Origin: Blepharisma stoltei | Lineage: Eukaryota; Ciliophora; Heterotrichea; Heterotrichida; Blepharismidae | Length of the DNA stretch: 64,000 nt | Assembly: GCA_914767885.1 (NCBI GenBank) | Contig: CAJZBQ010000034.1 | Span: forward strand, 414,501 to 478,500 | Reading direction: 5' to 3' | Part shown: one piece after another, positions 51,727 to 61,357 of the stretch | How the letters are laid out: each line of letters begins with the position of its first letter | How positions within the stretch are numbered: the first letter of the stretch is position 1 | Position numbers and translations under genes: made by a program | The notes under the pieces: generated by a model | What the model was told of the DNA's origin: nothing | Seen by the model: the letters and a program-made list of their open reading frames with translations, nothing else | Databases searched by the model: none

Positions 51727-52726
51727 TAATGATTAATTTAATTTCAAACATTTATCCTAGTGGATCAAAAAACGCATTTTTAAGCGTTGAAAAATGGATA
51801 CGTGTATAGGGATTTTTTATCAGAAAAGTTGGAGAGAAAAGGATTTAAATTTATTTGTGATGGTAGATTGGAAAAATTGGAAATATTTTTCATTTAATAT
51901 AATAATTGTCAGAAATAGGAAAAATGATGATTAAATTGAAAAATTGTCTGGAAATAAAATACTATTAATCTATATTAAACGAAATATATTTCTTCTATAT
52001 AATAATTATAAAAATGCATTTAATTTCATTTGAAGTATATTTAGCGTGCTAAACTGATGATAAAAAAATTAAAATACTTGGAGCTCAAAAATAATTCAAA
52101 TTTACTATAATTTTTGACTCCTTAATTAAAATCTGATAATCTGTTATGAAAGGAACTATAGGGGCGTCTAAATAATAATTCCAAAAATAATAATAAATAA
52201 TCCTTACTCCCCCCCCCTCCGTGAGTGAACAAAACCATTAGAAAAATCCCTATTTTTTGCCCAAAAACCCACCCTCCGTGAGTGAACAAAAAATTTTTTT
52301 AATAGAAAAAATTTTTTATGGAAAAAAAAATTGATATATAAATGATAATTATTATAATGAAATCTAGAGCTAATTCTGTTTATTTTTAAACGAATTGCTT
52401 TTTAAAACATAAATTTTGCAAATTGAATTAATATTTGCTTTCCAATTTTTGCGAATTAGGATTTTTTTAAATTTCGAAAAAAAAAATATTTTTTATAAAA
52501 TTTATATATAAATTGTTTTAAAAAAAAAAAATTAACCCCCCTCCGTGAGTGAACAAAATTTTTTTGTTCACTCACGGGGGGGGGGAGAGTTAATAGAAAA
52601 TTATTTCAATTTATTAATTTAATATTTAAAATTCTTTTCAACTTTATTAATCTGAATACTTTCAAAATATCGCCTTGAACAACTTCCTTAAATTTAAATT
52701 TTCTAAATATTGATTTATTATATAAA
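51727..52726. other. Long AT-rich spacer with a BogoMITE
   Basis: 1 kb between the CCCH gene and the cohesin subunit gene. 52207-52592 is a BogoMITE-like element; the remainder is AT-rich with no recognisable gene or repeat. Confidence 0.5.
52207..52592. mobile_element. BogoMITE-like element, intergenic
   Basis: TA at 52205-52206 and 52591-52592. Left end CTCCCCCCCCTCCGTGAGTG, subterminal CCACCCTCCGTGAGTGAAC, right end TTCACTCACGGGGG..GAGAGT. Nearly identical to the copy in the cohesin gene 1.5 kb away (shares the variants TTTATTTTTAAACGAATTGC and ATTGTTTTAAAA), so the two are recent relatives. Confidence 0.9.
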
Positions 52727-55700
52727 ATGTCACTAAATTCAAGGAAAAAGCGGGATCAAGGATTAGAGTCAAACTCTTCCTCAACTAAAGACTATTTTGA
52801 CCCCCTTCACAATGAAATTCTCGACCCTCGAGCTCTTATACTAGATTGGCTTCATCTATATTCCACTCACGAAAAAGAAGCTTTGGCTTCATTTTTATCA
52901 TTAATCCTTCAGTCATGTGGGCTCAGCAAAAATCTAGTAACTCTTGACGATCTTGAAGAATCTGACATGGAAAATCTCTTATCAAAGATTCAAGAAGACT
53001 CTAAAGACTGTGATGAGTATCCTCTTATATCCAAAAATAAAGGCTTCAAAAATTATTCAAGCCTGTATCATAGAGTTTATTTTCATCTCATAAGAGAAGC
53101 TGGGGATAAAATTTATGATGGGATTATGCTGAATTTCTTAATAAACTGGCTATCAAGTCTCACTTTTATGACAATGCGACCTATAAGGCATACCGCCACT
53201 TTTGGGATTGTAAACTTACTCAGCCAATCTATTTTTTTATTTTTAACCTTGATTAAAAATAAATTTTTTTTAAATTTTTTTTAAAAAAGAAATTAGGAAA
53301 TTCTTTACTAGATCTTTTAGTAAATGAAGTCAATGATAAAGAGAAATTGAAGGTGCTAAAGCAAAATGAAGCTAAAAGTGGCAATAATCAAAAGCTTGAA
53401 GAACTAAAGGAGCACGAAATCCAATTAGACACCAAAATTAAAAAACTTATTGAAATGCTAGATTCAATAAGAAAAGAAGTAATCGGGTTTAGATGCAAAG
53501 ATATTATGCCTGAAATAAGAATTTTGTCCTCACAATGCATAAGTTATTGGGCTGAAAAATACCCAAGCAAATATTTAAATAACGATACCTTCAAATGCAT
53601 GGGTATGATGCTATATGATAAATCCCCAGAGGTCAGGGAAGCTGTCATAAGACTTATCAATAAAATTTGTACATGGGAAATTGATCCAAAATTTATTGGA
53701 CTTATCATAAAATTAAAGCCAAGGATTATAGCAATGTGTTATGATATAGAAAATAAATGCTGTATTGAGGCAATAGAAGCCTGCAAAAAATTAAATGAAA
53801 TTATTAAATTTTCTGACGAAGACAAAGATGTAATTTCAAGATTAATTTGGACTGAAAATGAAGAAATTAGAGACGCTACATGTGATTTTATTATTTCTGC
53901 TGTTTTTAATGACTCTTTGCCTAAAGAAACTATGGCAACTGGATTTGGGCTTGATCAAGGAAAATACATAGACGCTGAAAAAGCTATCCTTTTACTTGTG
54001 AATTTTTTTATAAAATATTCAAATGGCCAAATATATCTTATTGATCCTTTTGTCAAAGCATTTTGGAGTAAAACAAGCGCAATTCGGTCATGGGAAGCTA
54101 TGACTAATCTACTAACTCCCCCCCCCCTCCGTGAGTGAACAAAACCATTAGAAAAAATCCCTATTTTTTGCCCAAAAAACCCACCCTCCGTGAGTGAACA
54201 AAAATTTTTTTAATAGAAAAAATTTTTTATGGATGGAAAAAAAAATTGATATATAAATGATAATTATTATAATGAAATCTAGAGCTAATTCTGTTTATTT
54301 TTAAACGAATTGCTTTTTTAAAACATAAATTTTGCAAATTGAATTAATATTTGCTTTCCAATTTTGCGAATTAGGATTTTTTTAAATTTCGAAAAAAAAA
54401 TATTTTTTATAAAATTTATATATAAATTGTTTTAAAAAAAAAAAAATTAACCCCCCTCCGTGAGTGAACAAAATTTTTTTGTTCACTCACGGAGAGGGGG
54501 GGGAGTAAGTCTTGGAGATTCTTCAAGACCAGGGACAGCTGAACTTCATAACGACCAAAAAATGGTTATTATCAATTTTCTTATTTCCTCACTAAAAAAC
54601 TTGCAAAATCTTTCAGAGCAAAAACCAAAAAATTCTATGGTAAATCTCAGCACAATTTTAATTTCCCATTTGCCACAATTATTTACATATTTTAGAGCTA
54701 ATCAAATAATATCAAATGAGCTTGCAAAGCTTACAAATTATCTTGATCTTAGTGCTTTAGCTTCTAAAGATTTAAAAGCGCCTTTTAATCAGCTGATCTC
54801 TGCATTAACTGATTTGCATCTCCAGTCAGATAATATTGAAACTTTAATGAAAACTGGACAAAGTCTCAGCAAATTCGCAAAAGAGCCTCATCCGCTTCAA
54901 AAAGATTCAAGAACTGAGCTTACGAAATTGACTGATTATTGCTGTGAAGAGCTTAAAAAAGAATTTAAAAAATTTACATTAGAAGGAGAAGAAGGAGTCC
55001 TAGAAGTTTGGCTGAAAAGAATTGAGGGGTTAATTTCTCATAAAGACATATTAGAAGAATTAACTAAAGAAAGATTTGAAGATTTTACTTATGTGATTTC
55101 TCAATATTTGAGTGATAGCATTAATAATTCATAAAAAAAAATCATTTTTTAAAAAAAATAATAAAAATAATTAATTTTTTATTTTTTTAATAATTCAGGT
55201 ATCACGCTAAGCTGCGCAAGAATTTTATATTCCTGGAATCTTTGGTATCTTCATGAAGTTGTAGAAAAGACTGAATTAGTTGACGATTATATAGAAAAAA
55301 GAAATAATATTATCGAATTATTTACAGCTTTAGTAGCAAAAGCTGACTGCCAATTTGAATTAAGAAAAGAAGCTTTTAAGCTGCTATGTGAGACTATAAT
55401 GGTAATTTCTGGAAAAAATTCAAAAGGTTCGTTAGTTCATTATGAAGTCGGTGAAGATGTGTGGGGAACTATAGAAGAATATATGTCAGAAATTCCTATT
55501 GATACTGAAAATGACGCTAAAATGATTTCAAATCCGAATGCTACAGTTCTTAATATTAAAAATAGCTCAGATGCTGACTCCACATCTCAATTAGTCTGTA
55601 TTCATATAGCCAGAATTATCTGTACATGCCCATCAATTACAAACTCTCATCTTCCTTCAAGCTTTTTTGCGAATTTTGGGATTTCTACATTAAAAACTAT

Positions 55701-57103
55701 AAACATTATAGTTAAACATGTATTAAATTTCTTTAAATTCGCAGAAAATAAGCCAGAAAGCAATGATTAGATTAATGCTGCATGTTTAAGGTCTCTACTT
55801 CTACGAGAAACATTCTGCACAGCTACGTTAGAAGCTGTGTCGTGGCCAAAGCGAATTGGGTGGACTTCCACCTCTAGTACATATGAGCCCAACCGAACCC
55901 CTGGCTTCTCTGTAGTGGCTGCCCTGTTGGGTTCGAAAGATCATTGCCAAGCTCCTCCATCCAACTGAGTCCCATCGCTCCTATTGCGCAAATTTCTATC
56001 TCGTGCCCTTAATTGGAGGGACCACCTTAAATTTCTCTAATATACCTCAGGCCATCCCTGAAAAAATACTCGCTTACGCGATTCGGGGCAACCACAGAGG
56101 CAGCTTGAGTAGATAAATTCACCCTGCTCCTTCTCGGGCACCACTAGTTTGGTTTTTCTTGGAAAAGAATTCGCAAGTATTGCCCATTGAATCAGGCACA
56201 AAAAGCGGATTTTCTTGAATCCCTCGCTTTGGGATTTCAAATATTTCTGAGCCAACTATCTCCAAAAAACGATTCCCGGATATGTGAACCGTCACACAAG
56301 AGGATGGGTTGGCCTTCATCCCCATTTTATGTATATCAGACAACAATGATAATGTCTTATTCACAATTATGCTAGAATCACTTATAAAATGTATGGGAAA
56401 CGGCACAGATGAAGACATTAATGCTATGAAAGAGCTAGCCAAAAAATTTGTGACATCAATTGGGGTTGGGCCATTAAAATCTAAACAAGCTGACAAATTT
56501 GTGTTGTTTTTGCTTGATGGGATAAAGTTTGCTTTAAACGATAAAGAAAATTTCCCTATTTTAGAAGCACTGAGCATGTTCATAGGGAAAAATTATATAA
56601 GTCAGTCTCAAATGAAAGATTTATATGAAAAAATATCAAAAGATTCTGATAAAATAATCGAAGTTTTAAAAACTGGAGAAAATAATGCAGAGACCTATCC
56701 ATTAGAAAAATTTGTGTATTTATTAAGCAAACAAGTAGGATTATCAAGGACTGCACCTATTGAGCCCAGCGAAAATGACAAAATGGTTATTGAAAAGACT
56801 AAAAAAACCTCTAAAATGAAAACACCACCTAAATCAACAGCGAAAAAATCAAAAGAAAAGCCAGCTCAAAGTGAAAAGAAAAAAACTAGCCAAGAAGAAG
56901 ACAAACTGAATAAAACAAATAAAAAAGAAGAGCCAAGCTCAAGCCAAAGACCTAGAAGAGCTGCAAAAGACAAAGCTAAATTAATTTCAGAAAAAAAATC
57001 CAAGAAAAAAGAAGACAATAAAAAAAGAAAAGAAAGATCACCAATTGAAGACGAAGAAGAGCCAGTCGCCCGGACAAGAAAAGCAGCACTTAGAAGGAAA
57101 TAA
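52727..57103 (+). CDS. SCC3: Cohesin subunit SA/STAG (Scc3), four IESs
   Basis: 1096 residues after IESs 53240-53283, 54115-54507, 55132-55197 and 55768-56350, phase agreeing at every junction. The N-terminal STAG domain reads LILDWLHLYSTHEKEALASFLSLILQSCGLSKNLVTLDDLEESD, DEYPLISKNKGFKNY and MTMRPIRHTATFGIVNLL; then FRCKDIMPEIRILSSQCISYWAEKYPSKYLNN..KCMGMMLYDKSPEVREAVI, the stromalin conservative domain. The middle is HEAT-like. The last 100 residues are Lys/Glu/Ser-rich and probably nuclear. SA proteins hold the cohesin ring on chromatin in mitosis and meiosis. Whether this is a general or meiosis-only paralogue is unknown. Confidence 0.9.
53240..53283 (+). other. 44-bp IES in the STAG gene
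   Basis: TTA at 53237-53239 and 53281-53283 in the same phase. Deletion gives SQSIFLKKKLGNSLLDLLVNE; retention gives TAA. Insert is pure A/T-rich. Confidence 0.68.
54115..54507 (+). mobile_element. BogoMITE-like element inside an exon of the STAG gene (393 bp)
   Basis: TA at 54113-54114 and 54506-54507. Terminal repeats ACTCCCCCCCCCTCCGTGAG / CTCACGGAGAGGGGGGGGAG. Deletion gives AAT CTA CTA AGT CTT GGA GAT, i.e. TNLLSLGDSSRPG, in frame. This is the cleanest single-element exon insertion in the window: element and IES coincide exactly. Confidence 0.92.
55132..55197 (+). other. 66-bp IES with 10-bp repeat in the STAG gene
   Basis: TAATAATTCA at 55122-55131 and 55188-55197. Deletion gives AAT AAT TCA GGT ATC ACG, i.e. 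DSINNSGITLSCARIL; retention gives TAA immediately. The repeat begins with TA. Confidence 0.88.
55768..56350 (-). mobile_element. 583-bp retroposon-like IES in the STAG gene
   Basis: CAATGAT at 55761-55767 and 56344-56350. Deletion gives AGC AAT GAT AAT GTC, i.e. KPESNDNVLFTIMLESL. On the minus strand the insert starts ATATACATAAAATGGGG and shares TATCCGGG, GGCTTCTCT, TTCGGG and CCTCCATCCAAC-type blocks with 29034-29647, in the same orientation relative to its tail side. No TA pointer fits. Second exon insertion of this family type. Confidence 0.8.
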
Positions 57104-57130
57104 TAATTTGTTAATATAATAATTACATGC

Positions 57131-57738
57131 TTAGCTGCTTACTATATACGAAAACGCTACTTGTAAGCCATTTTCAATCCCCTTTACAATTTCTTCTGGA
57201 TTTTCTTCCATATCAATATAAGCTTCTTGTACATTTAACGATTTCCTGCATATAGGACAGCTTTGGCTTCTTTCTTGTCAATCAATAATATCAATGTCAC
57301 AAAATGCGTGACCACAGGTCAAAACAGTGTTCGCGTACCTTTCAAGGCAAATTGAGCATTCAGTATCTCGGTCAGGAGTTCGGCTTTGGATTCTCATAGT
57401 TGACATTGTTTTTACATACATAAGATTATCATATACAATTGCTAAATTTTCTATAGGGTTTTTGTATTATATATGGCGTCATTAAGATTTTTTAAGGCTA
57501 ATTGGGAAATTTAAGGTAAAAAGTATAGTAAAATTGAGCCAATTTTTTGCCTTTGATCTTCTAGTCTATAGACTTGAATTAATCTACTACGAGGTCTATG
57601 AGACAAAAATCGAAATGGAGGCCCTCTTTGGATGTGAAACTCAAGCCTCATGCCTGCAAATTTGTAAAACTCATTGGAAGTGGTAAATTTGTTAAGATCG
57701 GCGATCGCGGATTTTAGTTTTCTATAGGTGTTTCCCAT
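57131..57738 (-). CDS. RING-finger protein, probable E3 ubiquitin ligase
   Basis: 182 residues after IES 57465-57523. Starts MGNTYRKL (Gly2 possible myristoylation, though residue 6 is Arg). C-terminal half has a C3HC4 RING: CSICLERYANTVLTCGHAFC, then WQERSQSCPICRKSL; the Trp before QERSQ is TGA. N-terminal half is a basic region with no known domain (RGPPFRFLSHRPRSRLIQVYRLEDQ). Overall layout resembles RNF141-type proteins. Stop TAA 57131-57133. Confidence 0.83.
57465..57523 (-). other. 59-bp IES in the RING gene
   Basis: The minus-strand join TTA CTA TAC AAA AAC gives GSILLYKNPIENLAIVYDN. TAC is shared by both ends. Retention leads to TAA after LLYFLP. Confidence 0.75.
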
Positions 57739-57901
57739 TTATCAGTTTGTAATTTAAAGAAGTTGGAATTTTAATGCAGATTTAAGTAAAAAGAATAATC
57801 AATTTCATTATAAGCAGATTTTCAGTGAATAGTTTTGCATTTAAATCCAAATTTATATTAGATTTAGAAGTAAAAAATTATAATATCACAAATAATTAAT
57901 T

Positions 57902-59419
57902 CTAAATATCAGAAAAATTCCAAATTTTGACAGTTTGGTCTGACGATCCTGATATAAGCTTGCTGCTATCAAACTTCAAGCAAAACACTGCTGCTGAGTG
58001 ACCTTTCAATATCTGCCTCGGCTCACTTGTTTTTCTCAAATCCCAAATCCTTATCGATTTATCATAAGACCCACTAGCAACCCTCTTAGCGTCATCGTCA
58101 TAATCCAAGCACATAACATGTGACAAATGCCCTTTAAGCGTATTTACACATTCCAAGCTCCTCAAATCCCACTGTTTAACCGTATTATCCGCACTCCCTG
58201 ACAATACACTAAAATTGCTTCTCTTCACCGCATTGACTGCTTGTGTATGGCCTACTAGATTTCCTATAAGACTCCCTGTATCAATTTCCCACAGATTAAT
58301 TGTATTTCTTCTACACCCAGCGATTATTTCATTATTTTGAAGCTGAATACAAGAAATGGCATTCCCTACGTCATTAAATAAAGTCTGCACATTGGCTTCA
58401 GTTTCTAAATCTCAGACCTTTATTGATGCATCCCATGACCCTGAGCATAAAAGCTGCTCATTTGCGTCTAAACAGCTGATTCATTCTAAATGGCCTCTTA
58501 AGGTAGACTCACATTTGCCGGTATGCATATTTCAGAGCTTGACTGTTCTGTCATAAGACCCAGTAGCGAGCTTAAAATTGGGAATTTGTAAGCAGCACCA
58601 TATAGGCCCACCATGGCCATAAAAAGATATTAATTTTGAGACAGCTTGGGTTTGTAAATGATGCTGCTGAAAAATGCCGCTTTCTTGTGGGTGGGGCTCG
58701 TTTATTTGCCAGAGCATTGCTGAACTATCGTCTGAGCCGCTTACAAATAAATTGCTGCCGTGTATGTAGTCTATACAAGTAACACTTCCTGAGTGCCACT
58801 TAAGGGTAGATACGACTGGTCTTTCATGGTACCACTTCATTTCTCCTCGGTATTTTTCAGCGTATTTTTCAATATAATTATTCTCATCTTCGATTTCTCG
58901 ATTTCATCTTCCTATATAAAGCTTCTTCCAGAGCATATTATTTTTGCATATTGCATTTAATTCTTTATTGACGCATGCAAGTGTGGCGAGCTCTTTGAAT
59001 TCTAAAAATTCGATCACTAAATTCATAAGGTTTTTTTTATTTTTTTATATAAAAAATGATATTTTTTTAAAAAAAAATTTTAATAAATTCATAACATCGC
59101 CTGGCAATTTCGGCCAAAATTGGAAAGAATTTTGACTATGTGTGACATTTTGTAGGTTTTCTCGGAAAATTTCTTTCTGATTAGCAATTCTATTTTCGCA
59201 CTCTTCCTCTTCTTTAAAAATGTGCCCAAATAAATATTCAAATTGTTCTGGCTTCAAATTGAGGTCTTGTTTTATGGTGACTAAAATTCCTTTTAATAGC
59301 TGAATGTTATGATAAGCTTTGCGGAGTTCGAAATTCTTTAATTCTAGCTCTCTACGAAAGAGATCAGTTAGATTGCATTGATTTTCAAGAAGCTGATGAA
59401 GATCTTGACCTTTTTTCAT
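57902..59419 (-). CDS. Coiled-coil / F-box / WD40 protein (FBXW type)
   Basis: 483 residues after IES 59029-59094. Residues 1-95 are helical/coiled coil (LTDLFRRELELKNFELRKAYHNIQLL). The junction recreates the F-box: LPGDVMNLVIEFLEFKELATLACVNKELNAICKNNMLWKKLY (about 105-150). Seven WD40 repeats follow, e.g. LKWHSGSVTCIDYIHGSNLFVSGSDDSSAMLWQI, STLRGHLEWISCLDANEQLLCSGSWDASIKVWDL and LKGHSAAVFCLKFDSSKLISGSSDQTVKIWNF. F-box/WD40 proteins are substrate receptors of SCF ubiquitin ligases. Several WD Trp codons are TGA. Lies tail to tail with no gap problem next to the RING gene; a shared pathway is possible but unproven. Confidence 0.9.
59029..59094 (-). other. 66-bp IES splitting the F-box
   Basis: 11-bp repeat TAAATTCATAA (plus strand) at 59018-59028 and 59084-59094. 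The minus-strand join GAT GTT ATG AAT TTA GTG ATC restores the F-box. Without removal the coiled-coil part and the F-box/WD40 part look like two genes. Confidence 0.9.
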
Positions 59420-59470
59420 TATATTTTCCTACTAGGAAAATGGATAAACTGTTTTTTAAGTTAATTAAAT

Positions 59471-60169
59471 TTAAAGTTTAACCCTCTGGACAATCTTAAA
59501 GAAAGGCTTAGAAGCTTCTTTTATCGCTGGGATTTCGCCAATTTCTCGCATCCACCTACAAATTTCAGGGTATTTTTCATAGTTGAAATTTACCAAATAA
59601 AGCTGAATTGCTTCACAATAGCATGAAATGTCAGCAATTGACGGCCTTTGAGTTCTACCTACATAAAGGCCTTGTTTTAATATATTTTCAATAAATTTAA
59701 ACGAAAGGTGCTGAGACCTCAAAAATTCTTTTTCAAGCTCTTCAGAAATTTGTTGGCCGGTTATCTTAGGCAGGATTTTTTTATGATATAAAAATGATGA
59801 GACTGCATGCCTTATATTAGCATGATGCCAGTGCAAATAACAGTCAATTTGAGCTCGGATTTTAGGATCTCTAGGATATCATTGTTCGTCTACAGGGAAA
59901 ACTGAAGCTAAATAAGTGAGAATTGCATGGCTTTCTACAAGAGTAAAGCCTTGATGGACTATTGTTGGCAGTTTTTGGGTTGGAGAAATCGCTTTAAATT
60001 CGTCTGTAAGAGTCTGGCCTTTAAAAATTCTGATTTCTCGAATTTCATATGGGATTTGATTTATCATCATATATGCGAGAACAGCGCGACATGGCTGGGA
60101 TATATAGTCCATATAAAGAATTACCCTGTTAGGGTCTGTTGAGTTCTGAATACTTGAGGCTGAGCTCAT
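59471..60169 (-). CDS. Glutathione S-transferase, theta-like
   Basis: 232 residues, no IES or intron. The N-terminal thioredoxin-fold domain has LYMDYISQPCRAVLAYMMINQIPYE, KAISPTQKLPTIVHQGFTLVESHAILTYLA (conserved cis-Pro and ES motif binding glutathione). The C-terminal helical domain has CYLHWHHANIR and the N-capping SIADISCYCE motif. Ser in the YISQPCR region is the likely catalytic residue of theta-class enzymes. Trp in DEQWYPRDP is TGA. Start ATG 60167-60169 lies 10 bp from the divergent neighbour at 60180. Confidence 0.93.
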
Positions 60170-60179
60170 ATTAATTACA

Positions 60180-60671
60180 ATGGATATAGAAAGAATAAAG
60201 GAAAAATTAGAATTGAGGGAACAGCAGCTGAGGATTATGGCTGAGCAGCTTTCAGAGCATTTGGCGACTTTAGCTACAAATGACCAAAAAATTCAAGAAC
60301 TTGATGAGAGATTTAATTTTCTTGAAAAAGAGGCGAAGAAGAAGCAGGAAATGCTGAATCAAGAATTAGCGAATAAAGAAATTCTTTTATCTCAGCTGCA
60401 TAGTTTAGAGTCACTATTTGAAGGCTCTGTAGCTAAAAAAGAAAAACAAGTCCTTAAGCCAAAAATAAATGAAGAATTCAAGACAACTAGCAATTTTGTG
60501 GAATTTTATAGCAAAATACAATTTCAGCCTCAAGTGAATTCTTTTAAAAATTTTCCTCAGTTTCCAGATTCTTTCGATACTAAAGGTATTGATTTAGGCT
60601 TGGTAAAATCAATATCGAGTGGCAAAATTGATATAAAAACAGAATTAAAGAAGATGGGAATAGAAATTTAG
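60180..60671 (+). CDS. Small coiled-coil protein
   Basis: 163 residues, uninterrupted. Residues 1-85 form a strong coiled coil (RIKEKLELREQQLRIMAEQLSEHL, ELDERFNFLEKEAKKKQEML). The tail has aromatic residues (FVEFYSKIQFQPQVNSFKNFPQFPD). Family not recognised. Divergent from the GST gene with only 10 bp between start codons. Confidence 0.75.
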   Translation: MDIERIKEKLELREQQLRIMAEQLSEHLATLATNDQKIQELDERFNFLEKEAKKKQEMLNQELANKEILLSQLHSLESLFEGSVAKKEKQVLKPKINEEFKTTSNFVEFYSKIQFQPQVNSFKNFPQFPDSFDTKGIDLGLVKSISSGKIDIKTELKKMGIEI

Positions 60672-61357
60672 TAAATATCTAGATGAGCTATTGATTTATA
60701 TATAAATAAGTCTAAGCTAGTATAGAATACTAATTGTTTGTTTACTTACCCCATTTTTGAGCAAAATTAATAGAAATCCTCTTGCTTATATCATTTTCTT
60801 TGAATCTGACATATGATCATAATTTTATTAAATGGAAAGTAGTTAGCTTAGACAATTATATATTGGAGGTTTTTTGCTTTCGATTTCTCATTCGAAAGGT
60901 AAAGTGATGCTCAATTTTAACTCTAATGTCTTACTTTGATCGAAATTTTTCATATTGATGATAATTTTGGATTTTTTGACATTTTTTCATTATATTTGAG
61001 TTATATTATTATCACAAATATTTAAAATGGCAGTCAGGGATGGTTCTACAGTCCTAATCCACCAGGCCGGACCCATGTACCAAGTTCAGTGAGAAGTATA
61101 ACTTCTTGAGAGCTTCGGCTTGAAGAGGGAGGTCTGTGCTGAGGCTGGCACAGACTAGAGAAGTATGAAAGGGCTTGACAATTTTAACGGTTCAACGGTT
61201 AGGCCGGTTCACCTACCATTTTTCAGAGCTGTTATCATAGCTGAAACTCAAGAATGACTTAGATGCATTCAATGAATGCTAGAGACTTCTATTAAACTTA
61301 AACTTAAATTTAAACTTAAATATTATTATGTTTAATTTATAATTAATTACTTAAACG
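60672..61357. other. Spacer with a short retroposon-like element
   Basis: AT-rich to about 61003, then the element at 61013-61320 and its second target repeat, then 28 bp to the next ATG. Confidence 0.5.
61013..61320 (+). mobile_element. SINE-like element (308 bp) with 9-bp repeat and (CTTAAA)n tail
   Basis: TATTATTAT at 61004-61012 and 61321-61329. Starts CACAAATATTTAAAATGGCAG, which resembles the TACATAAAATGGCG start of 29034-29647; GC-richer body; ends in about four CTTAAA-type units (61291-61320). GGTTCTACAGTCC at about 61040 is a weak candidate for a Pol III B-box. No protein-coding frame. Body sequence differs from the 600-bp family, so possibly a second SINE-like family sharing head and tail type. 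Confidence 0.65.

Noticed and set aside
12429-54507. CRISPR-like array suggested by recurring palindromic CTCCGTGAGCGAAC motifs
   Set aside because: Copies are kilobases apart, each is the end of a 300-400 bp inverted-repeat element, and the organism is a eukaryote.
59045-59419. Separate small coiled-coil gene upstream of the WD40 gene
   Set aside because: An 11-bp repeat flanking 66 bp rejoins it to the WD40 part and creates an F-box across the junction.
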